Part shown: piece after piece, positions 1 to 7,961 of the stretch
Layout of the letters: each line of letters starts with the position of its first letter
How positions within the stretch are numbered: position 1 is the stretch's first letter
Source: Corynebacterium caspium DSM 44850
GTDB taxonomy: Bacteria; Actinomycetota; Actinomycetes; Mycobacteriales; Mycobacteriaceae
Assembly (NCBI RefSeq): GCF_030440555.1
Contig: NZ_CP047118.1
Span: 1,488,001-1,552,000 of the forward strand
Length of the DNA: 64,000 nt
Direction: 5' to 3'
Program-made: the position numbers and the translations under genes
Notes under the pieces: model-generated
What the model saw: only the letters and a program-made list of their open reading frames with translations
The model's database searches: none
Told to the model about the DNA's origin: nothing

Positions 1-21
1 AGCTGCCAAGCCTATAAGGCT

Positions 22-669
22 TTAGTTTTCGGAGCTGAGATCGATATTGCGCGGCCCGTACAGGCGATCCCCAGCATCACCTAAACCGGGGATAATATAA
101 GCATTTTCGTCTAGACGAGGATCAATTACGGTAGTTACCAAACGCACTGGCAGGCCTGATTCACGCAGGGCGGCAACCCCTTCTTCGGCAGAAATAATAC
201 ATACACACGTAATATCTGAAGCGCCGCGTTCTACCAATAAATTCAATGCATGCAGCAGCGAACCTCCGGTAGCTAGCATGGGATCAACTAGGAATACTGG
301 CTGGTTACTGAGGTCTTCGGGAAGAGCTTCTAGATAAGGCACTGGCTCATGGGTTTCTTCATCGCGAGCTAGTCCGATAAAACCTACCTGAGCGTCAGGA
401 ATCATCGAAAGTGCTGGATCAATCATGCCCAGACCTGCCCGAATAATGGGCACGATGATTGGAGGTTGCTTTAAACGTGTGCCCTGGGCCTTCGCGACAG
501 GAGTATTAATATTGAAGTTTTCGATTTCCAGCTCGCGGGAGGCTTCATAGATGAGCATGGCTCCTAGATCTGCCAATGCGGCGCGGAAACCAGAATTATC
601 GGTGCGTTCATCACGCATGATAGTTAGGCGAGAAAGTGCGAGGGGATGATTGATCACGGTGATTTCCAT
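22..669 (-). CDS. upp: Uracil phosphoribosyltransferase
   Basis: Converts uracil and PRPP to UMP in pyrimidine salvage; cytosolic. The 215-aa product has the family's usual length. The PRPP-binding loop [10 protein letters not shown] lies at residues 128-137, RAGLGM at 77-82, and the C-terminal [10 protein letters not shown] belongs to the uracil-binding end. The reading frame extends upstream to 711, but the family normally begins at MEITVINHP, so I chose the ATG at 669; an ATG at 678 is also possible. It is transcribed divergently from the small helical gene at 725, leaving only about 55 bp for both promoters. Identification is very secure, the exact start less so. Confidence 0.96.
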   Translation of the reverse strand: MEITVINHPLALSRLTIMRDERTDNSGFRAALADLGAMLIYEASRELEIENFNINTPVAKAQGTRLKQPPIIVPIIRAGLGMIDPALSMIPDAQVGFIGLARDEETHEPVPYLEALPEDLSNQPVFLVDPMLATGGSLLHALNLLVERGASDITCVCIISAEEGVAALRESGLPVRLVTTVIDPRLDENAYIIPGLGDAGDRLYGPRNIDLSSEN

Positions 670-724
670 GCCCTTCATCCTAGGCGGAGGGAACCACGGA
701 GGGGCTTTCACAGTCCAATTAAGT

Positions 725-1033
725 ATGGAACTTCACTGTGATCTGGAATATGCCTATACCTGTGTGCAGCAGTTAGCGGCAGAATTGCCTTCTGCACCAC
801 CACCAGAAATACCGCTCCTACCAGGCAATATAGCCAGCCTTAGCGAAGGGAGTTTTCTAAAAGCTGCCGAATTGGCCCAGCGGGCACTAAATCAGCATTT
901 AAGCCAAATACATACTGATTTAACTGCACTTATTGAAGCATCTCGAGTTCACCTGCACGCTATTAGCAGTCACGATAATGCCACCGGAGAGTTACTAGGA
1001 CGCAGTTTTTCGGCGTCTGGAGGTGTTTTTTAA
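725..1033 (+). CDS. Small helical protein coupled to the NlpC/P60 gene (possible secretion partner)
   Basis: Unrecognised 102-aa protein. It looks like a helix (about residues 5-22), a proline-rich turn (SAPPPEIP) and a long second helix (about 40-90), without signal peptide or membrane segment. The frame is open from 650, but that part is antisense to the upp start, so I prefer the ATG at 725. Its TAA is directly followed by the ATG of the NlpC/P60 gene, implying co-translation. Size and hairpin shape resemble ESX (WXG100/EspC-like) proteins, although no true WXG motif is present; SEGSF sits where the turn might be. A type VII partner role is inference only. Confidence 0.7.
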   Translation: MELHCDLEYAYTCVQQLAAELPSAPPPEIPLLPGNIASLSEGSFLKAAELAQRALNQHLSQIHTDLTALIEASRVHLHAISSHDNATGELLGRSFSASGGVF

Positions 1034-2005
1034 ATGCTAGATATCTCCCAAATCTTGAACCGAATTTCCACCTTGATTCCGGCACTTCCTATTCCTCCGG
1101 GCCTTTTTCCAGCACCGCCGGACTTAACTGCGTTAGCCCCGCTTGCCAAAGAGTTACAAACTAACCCCACGGCTTTAATAAATGCAGCAAATATCTTAGT
1201 TAAGCATCAACATGAAGTTAGAGAACTCCTGGATTTTGGTCATAGGTTAATTACAAATTCTCACTATCAACTGCTCGGTTTAGCACAAAAAACTGCAGCG
1301 CAGGCTACCCCGTTATTAATAACTGCTTTCTCACCAGATCCATTGGGGGCAAATATGGCGCGAGCTAAATTATTTTGTTTGGCAATTTCGTCACTGCGCG
1401 AAGCTCAAGAAAAACTTGAACAACTAGGGATAGCGCTAGCAAAACCTGCGGCAAGATTAACGGAAATCGGGGAAAATACCCTGAAGTCGGCAATCCAGCC
1501 CGGAGGCGAAAGTCCAGGTCTTGCAAGTGCCATATCTGTCGGTGCTGGTGGCGGCAGTGGCGGCGGTAGTGCGGTCGATGGTTGCGGTGCTGGTGCAGGT
1601 GATGCAGGTGCTGCTGATGGTATAGCTGGTGCTGCTGGTCCAGGTGGAGAAACTGGCATGAACAAACCTGGTAGCACTGCTGTGGCTGCAGCCCGTAGTG
1701 CTATGGGAGTTCCTTATATCTGGGGTGGTACTGGTTCAAATGGTTTTGATTGCAGTGGGCTAACTCAATGGGCGTGGCGGCAGGCTGGGGTGGAATTGCC
1801 GCGTACAGCAGAGAATCAAGCTGTTGGACAAGCTGTTACTGCAGTTGATTTACAAGAAGGGGATCTAGTGGTCTGGGATGGCCATGTGGCAATGTATGCC
1901 GGAAATGGCGAAATAATTGAGGCTGGAGACCCTGTTCAAGTTAATCCGTTGCGCACATCGAATATGGGAATGGCATTTAAAGGCTTTTATCGGCCGGTGG
2001 GCTAA
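1034..2005 (+). CDS. NlpC/P60 (C40) cell-wall peptidase with helical N-terminus and no signal peptide
   Basis: The C-terminal ~110 residues are an NlpC/P60 domain that should cleave peptidoglycan stem peptides. Catalytic Cys240 lies in the DCSGL motif and His284 in GHVAMY. The N-terminal ~150 residues are predicted helical, followed by a Gly/Ala/Ser-rich flexible linker (about 155-212). There is no Sec or Tat signal peptide, which is odd for an enzyme whose substrate is outside the cell. It starts immediately after the stop of the small helical gene, so the two form an operon. Non-canonical export, for example by type VII secretion, is a plausible inference. Peptidase assignment is strong; export route unproven. 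Confidence 0.9.
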   Translation: MLDISQILNRISTLIPALPIPPGLFPAPPDLTALAPLAKELQTNPTALINAANILVKHQHEVRELLDFGHRLITNSHYQLLGLAQKTAAQATPLLITAFSPDPLGANMARAKLFCLAISSLREAQEKLEQLGIALAKPAARLTEIGENTLKSAIQPGGESPGLASAISVGAGGGSGGGSAVDGCGAGAGDAGAADGIAGAAGPGGETGMNKPGSTAVAAARSAMGVPYIWGGTGSNGFDCSGLTQWAWRQAGVELPRTAENQAVGQAVTAVDLQEGDLVVWDGHVAMYAGNGEIIEAGDPVQVNPLRTSNMGMAFKGFYRPVG

Positions 2006-2025
2006 CGATTAAACCTTAGCTGCGG

Positions 2026-2031
2026 TAGACT
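2026..2031 (+). promoter_or_regulatory. -10 hexamer TAGACT, probable leaderless promoter
   Basis: TAGACT ends 8 nt before the ATG at 2040 and no Shine-Dalgarno sequence precedes that ATG, so transcription probably starts at or next to the start codon. Confidence 0.5.
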
Positions 2032-2039
2032 TTCCGGCC

Positions 2040-3275
2040 ATGACCTCCACAGCAAACCGTGCCATTATTCCTGTAATGCTCTCTCTTGATAAAGGTGATG
2101 TTTATACCTTATGGGCACCGTCTTGGCGGGAGCATGGTTCGGAGTGGCAAGCATTTTTAGGCGATGACTCTGGGGTGTTTGTATTTGACTCCCCTGAGGC
2201 TTTATTGCACTACTTGGAGTCGGGAAATAAATTTGACCTTAGCGAGCATCCGAAGTGGGCTGCTTTTGCTCAAATGCCTGCTGATCGGGTAGTTCCTGCA
2301 GAAAACCACCACTTTGATGTAGTAGGCCTCCCAGCTCTGTTAGCTGAACGCCCTTCTTATGAAAATGTTAGTCGGGCTGCGGCAATTGTAAATATCACCC
2401 GCTCCCTAGCGACGGTATCTGCCGCCGATGATGCAGTCGTGTTTTATGCCTCCCACTCCATTACCAATAATTTGGCGCGCGGCTTTGACCACTACAGCAG
2501 TGAAGCCGGATTTGAAGAATGGACCGGCCTTGGCCAGGTAATTCTTTCTAATTGGAAGAAAGTACGCACTGCCCTAGATAACCAGGTAAAACTAGTTGAA
2601 ATTAGCGATATCCCCGCAGGCACCACGGAACGCATCGCTAAAGCTACCGCCGATCGAGAAGCGGCTCGCAAAGAAGCAGAAGCCCAGCGCGCCCAAGAAG
2701 CTGCCGAAGCCGATCCCTATGACCTCTCCCCTTGGAGTGCTGCTGGTATAGACCCAGTAAAAATCTTTATTGATGGCAGCACCCTTTATACCTTGCGCAC
2801 CTACGTAAATGGTTCCCCAGTATTCCTTGGAAAATTCGGGGAAATATTTACCTTCAATAGTTCAAAAGCGTTGGTGCGCTGGATCACTGAACACGATGAC
2901 CACGATCTAGCTAAGACTGCCACCTGGGAAAATTTGGTAGCTACTGCCAATGCCGGCGAACTCTTTGTCCAGGTACACCGCGATAACACCTATTCCTTCC
3001 GCGGCTTAGCTGAAGCAATCCTTAAGGGACCTCAAGAAGTAGATACAGAGCAAATGTCTGCTGCCTATGAAATCATGGCTGATGCTGCCGACTGGGCTGC
3101 CGATGATTCCATGAACGCTTTCTTCCTGGCAAACCCCCGCATGCAGGACTATATCTCCTATATGCTTGGCGCCCCAGAACATGCCGGATACGTACCAACT
3201 GCCCCCTTTAGCGATCACGCCGATGCCTGGCGAGAGCTAGAAAAGCTGCTGATGCGCCGCTTCTCCAAGAGCTAA
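2040..3275 (+). CDS. Conserved corynebacterial-type protein with internal duplication, function unknown
   Basis: 411-aa soluble protein with no signal peptide or membrane segment. I recognise no enzymatic family. Two halves are similar: a YTLW...F.LG...GVFVFDSPEAL segment near residues 21-55 and YTLR...VFLGKFGEIFTFNSSKAL near 255-280. Each is followed by an HDL/FDL-type acidic stretch, a W-containing helix and an FDVVGLPALL/YSFRGLAEAIL motif. The halves are joined by an Ala/Glu/Arg-rich coiled-coil-like linker (about residues 203-230). It is probably transcribed from its own leaderless promoter and sits after the NlpC/P60 gene with only 34 bp between. Confidence 0.85.
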   Translation: MTSTANRAIIPVMLSLDKGDVYTLWAPSWREHGSEWQAFLGDDSGVFVFDSPEALLHYLESGNKFDLSEHPKWAAFAQMPADRVVPAENHHFDVVGLPALLAERPSYENVSRAAAIVNITRSLATVSAADDAVVFYASHSITNNLARGFDHYSSEAGFEEWTGLGQVILSNWKKVRTALDNQVKLVEISDIPAGTTERIAKATADREAARKEAEAQRAQEAAEADPYDLSPWSAAGIDPVKIFIDGSTLYTLRTYVNGSPVFLGKFGEIFTFNSSKALVRWITEHDDHDLAKTATWENLVATANAGELFVQVHRDNTYSFRGLAEAILKGPQEVDTEQMSAAYEIMADAADWAADDSMNAFFLANPRMQDYISYMLGAPEHAGYVPTAPFSDHADAWRELEKLLMRRFSKS

Positions 3276-3396
3276 GACGCCCCTGCCCCCAGCCGGCGTC
3301 CCTCCGCAAACCGCTCCCCCGCTCCCGCTCCCGGCTCCTAGGCCTCGGCCCTGGTGCTGGTGCCGGCGCCGGCATTGGTACCGGTAAAGCGCTAAA

Positions 3397-3426
3397 AAGC
3401 CCTAGCAGTTTCACCTGCTAGGGCTT
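3397..3426 (-). terminator. Intrinsic terminator of the YihY-type gene
   Basis: Perfect 12-bp stem (AAGCCCTAGCAG / CTGCTAGGGCTT) with a 6-nt loop. On the minus strand the stem runs into a T run (CTTTTTAGC), so it terminates the gene ending at 3451. It may also stop transcripts arriving from the plus strand. Confidence 0.85.
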
Positions 3427-3450
3427 AAGCATTTAACCAAGATGTGGGTG

Positions 3451-4533
3451 TTAACGGCGGCGGAAAAGATTTAGCAGTGTCGCCGCAGCTGCCCCAATGG
3501 CTGCACCGGTAGCAACAGCTATGCCGGTATCTACTGCAGCAGGATTTCTTATTTCATTACGCACTCGAATAACTGCTGGTGCGGGGGTCGGAATGCTAAC
3601 TTTGGCCAAAGATTCCTTGGTAGTTGCAGCCCAAGCGGAGCAATACAATAAGATGCGCCACATGAGATAGAGCATTACCATTAGGGCAATTATGGGGCCA
3701 AAAACTGCTCCGGCGGGGTTTTTAAAAGCTGAAGATACCACCAGCGAAGAAAGCTGTTTTACGATTTCTAAAGCAATAGCTCCAATAATTGCCGCCCAAA
3801 TACCGGATTTTTTGGGAATGGAAGTACGTGGCAAATAGATGATTAGCCACACCATTACCAAGAAATTGGCTAATAGTCCGATGGCAATACTTACAGCTGG
3901 CACAATCAACCAAATTCCGGGAACATCGCCTAGTTCTAGGAATCGAATAATCTGCTTAGTTAGCCCAGAGCTACCTAAAGCAGTTACGCCAAAAGCAACT
4001 ATTAAAGCGATAAAGAGCCCTATTAAGCCAATCAGATCCCGTAATTTTTTGATAATAAAATTACCTTCGGTGGGGTCAATACGCCACATTTTGGAGACCC
4101 CGAAACGTAGGTTATTCATCCACCCCAGGCCCGTCCAAAGGGCAGTTAAAGTACCAATGCTTGCCACTGCCCCACGTTGGGCGATCGCGGCATCCATAAT
4201 GTCATTTAAGACTTTCCCTAGGGTTTCATCCACAGATGCCACGATTTGGTCTTGGATTCTTTCCAAGAGATCCGGGTGGAGCACTAAAACATAGCCCAAA
4301 ACGGCAAAGAGCATCATCAGCAAGGGGAAAATGGCCAGCACAGAAAAATAGGTAATGCCGGCAGCGTACTGGTTTCCACCATTGCTGTTATAGCGCTCAG
4401 TCATGCGCATCAAATGGTCAAACCACTCCCATTTATCCCGCAATTTATCGATAGCCCCAGGTTCTTTGACCTCGGTGCGTTCGATCCCGAATTGGTCGGT
4501 GGAGCCGGTGCGGGGTTTTTGCGCAGCTGTCAC
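3451..4533 (-). CDS. YihY/virulence factor BrkB family inner-membrane protein
   Basis: 360-aa polytopic membrane protein of the YihY/BrkB (YhjD) family. It has about six transmembrane helices between residues ~60 and ~310, the family-typical GGNQYAAGITYFSVLAIFPLL first helix, and an SIPKKSGIWAA loop. The molecular role of the family is uncertain. The C-terminus adds a fourth-quarter tail with a short Ala/Gly-rich hydrophobic segment ending in LFRRR. It starts with GTG and has AGGAAAA about 7 nt upstream. It lies 9 bp downstream of trpS, probably one transcription unit ending at the terminator 3397-3426. Confidence 0.9.
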   Translation of the reverse strand: MTAAQKPRTGSTDQFGIERTEVKEPGAIDKLRDKWEWFDHLMRMTERYNSNGGNQYAAGITYFSVLAIFPLLMMLFAVLGYVLVLHPDLLERIQDQIVASVDETLGKVLNDIMDAAIAQRGAVASIGTLTALWTGLGWMNNLRFGVSKMWRIDPTEGNFIIKKLRDLIGLIGLFIALIVAFGVTALGSSGLTKQIIRFLELGDVPGIWLIVPAVSIAIGLLANFLVMVWLIIYLPRTSIPKKSGIWAAIIGAIALEIVKQLSSLVVSSAFKNPAGAVFGPIIALMVMLYLMWRILLYCSAWAATTKESLAKVSIPTPAPAVIRVRNEIRNPAAVDTGIAVATGAAIGAAAATLLNLFRRR

Positions 4534-4542
4534 AAATTTTTC

Positions 4543-5574
4543 CTATCGCATAGTTGACGGAACAACAAAGCCGATCTTTTCATATACCTCATGTACGGTG
4601 GCAGCAGCAATTTCATTGGCACGTTCGGCGCCGCGTTGCAAGATAGCTTCTAATTGTCCGCGATCAGCCATATATTCTTCATATTTTGCTCGCAGCGGGG
4701 TGGTGAAAGCCTCTAGGGCTTCTGCAGTATCTACTTTGAGGTGGCCATAACCTTTGCCTTCGTAGCTAGCAACTAAATCTTCGATTGCAATGCCGGTGAG
4801 TTCTGACTGTATGACCAGCAGATTTGAGACCCCAGGCTTATTTTCCCGATCAAAGGCAATTACGGTATCGGTGTCAGTTACCGCGGCGCGAATTCGTTTT
4901 GCCGAGACTTTCGGCGGATCAAGCAAGTTAATTAGCCCGCGTGGATTATCACCTGATTTAGACATTTTAGCGGTGGGATTTTGCAGGTCATAGATTTTAG
5001 CGGCACCTTTAGGAATAAATCCTTCCGGCACTACAAAAGTTTCCCCGTAGCGATTATTAAAGCGTTCTGCCAGGGTGCGGGTGAGCTCTAAATGTTGCCG
5101 CTGATCCTCTCCCACTGGCACAAATTGTGGATGGTAAAGCAAAATATCTGCCGCCATCAACATGGGATAAGCAAAAAGCCCGGCGCCGGTATGTTCGGCA
5201 CCTTGTCGACTAGATTTATCCTTAAATTGGGTCATGCGGGAGGCCTCACCAAATCCGGTAAGGCAAGTTAAAACCCAGGAAAGTTCCGCGTGGGCGGGCA
5301 CATGAGACTGAATAAATAGGGTGGATTTTTCCGGATCAATGCCGGCAGCTAGCAGCTGTGCACAACCAGAAATAGTGCGATCATGCAGCTCCTGTGGGTT
5401 TTGCTCCACTGTAATGGCGTGCATATCGGGGATGAAGTAGAAGGCATCATAGTTTTCCTGCAACTCGATCCACTGCTTGAGCGCTCCCAAATAATTTCCC
5501 AAATGATATGAATCAGCTGTGGGTTGAATGCCAGAAAGAACGCGCGGAGCTACAGCAGGAGTCGAAGTTGTCAT
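4543..5574 (-). CDS. trpS: Tryptophanyl-tRNA synthetase
   Basis: Class I aminoacyl-tRNA synthetase charging tRNA-Trp; 343 aa, normal for bacterial TrpRS. The HIGH-type signature is HLGN at residues 24-27, KMSKS is at 203-207, and AADILLY at 141-147 is family-typical. No Shine-Dalgarno precedes the ATG at 5574. A TAGAGT hexamer ends 8 nt upstream, suggesting a leaderless transcript that begins just inside the end of the preceding TRIC-family gene. Confidence 0.97.
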   Translation of the reverse strand: MTTSTPAVAPRVLSGIQPTADSYHLGNYLGALKQWIELQENYDAFYFIPDMHAITVEQNPQELHDRTISGCAQLLAAGIDPEKSTLFIQSHVPAHAELSWVLTCLTGFGEASRMTQFKDKSSRQGAEHTGAGLFAYPMLMAADILLYHPQFVPVGEDQRQHLELTRTLAERFNNRYGETFVVPEGFIPKGAAKIYDLQNPTAKMSKSGDNPRGLINLLDPPKVSAKRIRAAVTDTDTVIAFDRENKPGVSNLLVIQSELTGIAIEDLVASYEGKGYGHLKVDTAEALEAFTTPLRAKYEEYMADRGQLEAILQRGAERANEIAAATVHEVYEKIGFVVPSTMR

Positions 5575-5582
5575 GTTTAAAC

Positions 5583-5588
5583 ACTCTA
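5583..5588 (-). promoter_or_regulatory. -10 hexamer TAGAGT, probable leaderless trpS promoter
   Basis: On the minus strand TAGAGT is followed by 8 nt and then the trpS ATG; no ribosome-binding site is visible in between. Confidence 0.45.
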
Positions 5589-6635
5589 GTCATGCCCCGA
5601 AAGTATTGGCAGCCCAGCTTGGTTCCGCCGCTTTTTCTCCCAGGTTTTACCCCTTTTTGCGGCAGCTATAGCTTTTCGATGCCGCGCCCTGGCTCGTTGT
5701 GCTTGTTGTGCAGTTTTTGCTCTTTGCGCTGCCGTGGGCCGGCAGTTGGGTGCGGTATCCAGCTCCTGTGCGCTGTCCCGTGCGCCGTCCTGTGTACTGT
5801 TCTGTGCGCCGGGCACTGCCACTTCGGGTGCAAGGCCAAGGCTTTCTTCTTGCTGTGGGATTAGGCGTGCCGTCCATTGTTGGAGTTTGGCAGGTTTTTT
5901 AAGTTTTTTAGTTCGGTTTAGATTTGAGTACCGTACCCGGTCTAGTCGAGTTTTGCGCACTGTTGCGGCCACTCCGCGTTTAAGGAAGTGATAGGACAAG
6001 CGCACGCGGGGATCAATGGGTTGTTCTACGCCGCGGTAATGGAATACTGGCAGGTTTTTATTATAATAAATAGAAAGCAGCCTAGTAATTAAACCTACTA
6101 TTAGGGAGGTAATTACTACTATATCTTCAGGTACTTTTAGCCAAGTTAAAGTAACATAAATTGTAGTAATTAAGATCGAAATAGTTCCATATAGTTCGCG
6201 GCTAAATACCAGTGGAATACGATCACTCATTAGGTCGCGTAAAATTCCTCCGGCTACTCCAGTACATACTGAAGCCACACAGGCAATAATGAAGCCGTAC
6301 CCCATTTCCAGTGCGATTCTGGTGCCCAGCACCGAAAATACTGCTAGCCCTACGGCATCTAGTACTAGAAAGAGCACCCGGAAATGGTGCATTAAAGAAG
6401 AAAAGCTGACTGTAATTCCAGCGGCCCCAATTACGACGAGAAGAAACCAGGGATGTGCCACCCAGGTTAGCGGGTGGTGATTAAGCATTACATCGCGAAC
6501 AGTTCCCCCGCCAAGTGAGGTAAGAAAAGCGATAACTATTACCCCAAAGAAGTCCATTTTTTGGCGGCCAGCAGATAGTGCTGCGGTCATCGCTTCAGTG
6601 GTGATCCCAATTAGAAATAGCACTAGGAGCAACAT
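5586..6635 (-). CDS. TRIC (trimeric intracellular cation channel) family protein with long basic tail
   Basis: Residues 1 to ~205 form a seven-helix membrane domain of the TRIC/UPF0126 (YadS/YvgT-like) family. It shows the two inverted-repeat glycine signatures GGGTVRD (42-48) and AGGILRD (128-134). Members conduct monovalent cations. At 349 aa it is about 140 residues longer than a typical member. The extra C-terminus is cytoplasmic, rich in Arg/Lys, Gln and Ala ([15 protein letters not shown]), and has no recognised domain. Start ATG is supported by AGGAGG 9 nt upstream. Confidence 0.9.
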   Translation of the reverse strand: MLLLVLFLIGITTEAMTAALSAGRQKMDFFGVIVIAFLTSLGGGTVRDVMLNHHPLTWVAHPWFLLVVIGAAGITVSFSSLMHHFRVLFLVLDAVGLAVFSVLGTRIALEMGYGFIIACVASVCTGVAGGILRDLMSDRIPLVFSRELYGTISILITTIYVTLTWLKVPEDIVVITSLIVGLITRLLSIYYNKNLPVFHYRGVEQPIDPRVRLSYHFLKRGVAATVRKTRLDRVRYSNLNRTKKLKKPAKLQQWTARLIPQQEESLGLAPEVAVPGAQNSTQDGARDSAQELDTAPNCRPTAAQRAKTAQQAQRARARHRKAIAAAKRGKTWEKKRRNQAGLPILSGHD

Positions 6636-6687
6636 CTGGTGGGCCTCCTTTGGGGCTAAATCAACGGGGGTATGGAAAATATGGAGA

Positions 6688-7614
6688 TTATTTGTAGATC
6701 ACATTTACTGGAGCATGGTCTGACCAGCGCATATCTACACTGCTGGCTTTATCTACCCAGGTTTTTTCGGCACGTTCTAACATCGCTTTAGTTACTGCTT
6801 GATAGTCGATGCGCCAGCCAGCATCGTTATTAAAGGCTTGTCCGCGATACGTCCACCAGCTATAAGGCCCAGCTTCGGTTGGGTGAAAACGCCGCACCAC
6901 GTCGAACCACTGCGGTGCCGCAGCAGGTTCACGCACCGGGCCGCCGGGGTAGTCGACTGCGCCGAACCAATTGCCAGCTTCGGTTTCGCTAGGACCAGCG
7001 GTTACCTGGGAGGCATCGTCAGGGAAGCTTCCAAAAACGCTATCCATAAAGCGACGTTCATCAGCTAAGAACCCGGAGGATTTCAAATTGCCCTTCCAGT
7101 TTTTAAGGTCTTGCTGGCGATGGCAAATATTCCAATCCCCACCGATAACCGCCTGGGGATAATCCTTAGCCCACTGCGCTAAAACTGGGGTGAATTCATC
7201 TAGAAAGCGGTATTTTTCATCCTGTTTTGCAGTGGCTGCATCACCGGAAGGCAAGTAGAGCGAAGCAATTCGCAGATCCCCAAAATCTGCGGCATAAGTC
7301 CCTGAAATCCAGCGGCCTTCTTCTTTGAAGGAACCAAAACCTATTTGCACATCTGCGAGCGGTTGGCGAGAAAGAATAGCTACCCCGGCGCGACCTTTCT
7401 GCACAGAGGGGGCGCAATAAAGGTGCCAGCCAGCTTCCAAAGTGGGTGCTAAGGCTTTTTCAGCCTGGTCGACGCTAGCCCGTACTTCCTGCAAAAGCAC
7501 AATATCGGGCTGGTTTTCCAAGACCCAGGAATTCATGCCGAGGTTATTTTCATTGCGTTTTTTCGTCGCGGCCCGAATACCGTTGACATTCACGGTAGAA
7601 ATACAAAGAGTCAT
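6688..7614 (-). CDS. xth: Exodeoxyribonuclease III (AP endonuclease)
   Basis: Base-excision repair enzyme of the exonuclease-endonuclease-phosphatase fold that cleaves DNA at abasic sites and trims 3' ends. 308 aa. Metal-binding Glu43 lies in LLQEVRA, Asp160/Asn162 in GGDWN, and the C-terminal SDHAPV carries the catalytic Asp-His pair. An RIDYQAV motif precedes it. AGGAAA lies just upstream of the ATG. It is about 50 bp from the TRIC-family gene on the same strand; trpS-adjacent xth is a known corynebacterial arrangement. Confidence 0.93.
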   Translation of the reverse strand: MTLCISTVNVNGIRAATKKRNENNLGMNSWVLENQPDIVLLQEVRASVDQAEKALAPTLEAGWHLYCAPSVQKGRAGVAILSRQPLADVQIGFGSFKEEGRWISGTYAADFGDLRIASLYLPSGDAATAKQDEKYRFLDEFTPVLAQWAKDYPQAVIGGDWNICHRQQDLKNWKGNLKSSGFLADERRFMDSVFGSFPDDASQVTAGPSETEAGNWFGAVDYPGGPVREPAAAPQWFDVVRRFHPTEAGPYSWWTYRGQAFNNDAGWRIDYQAVTKAMLERAEKTWVDKASSVDMRWSDHAPVNVIYK

Positions 7615-7961
7615 GGTTTCCTACCTTATAGGCCGGCGGGCTGGAAATCTGGTGTATTGCGTAATTTACTGTCATTTCCAATGCGGCGGACACTTGCTAC
7701 AGGACGGCTGTCCTTTTGGGGGTAGTGAAAGGCTGTATTTATTGCTCTTGTAGAAGTTTCTCCCCCAGCGATCCCGACCGCCTAATAACGCTATTTTGGC
7801 AGTTGGGAGGCCATTTTTCAGGGCGCGCCCTCCAAGGCTAAAGTGTGGGATAGCTGTAATTTTGATAATAGTGAGCTACAGGCCACAGTCGCGTTGGTTT
7901 TCGCCGGTATCGTGAAGGCGACTGTATAGCGCAGAAATACATATCTTATAAGGGAGTTTTC
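7615..7961. other. Intergenic region between xth and icd with a leader inverted repeat
   Basis: 347 bp without a gene, holding the divergent promoters of xth and icd. ACAGTCGC (7885-7892) and GCGACTGT (7918-7925) form a perfect 8-bp inverted repeat around a 25-nt spacer, directly followed by TATAGC. AAGGGAG at 7950-7956 is the icd ribosome-binding site. Confidence 0.55.

Noticed and set aside
1..22. Hairpin AAGCC/GGCTT at the left edge as upp terminator
   Set aside because: Only 5 bp, without a T run on the minus strand.
3208..3414. Minus-strand ORF rich in Pro, Arg and Ala downstream of 3275
   Set aside because: Arises from low-complexity GC-rich repeats and the terminator region.
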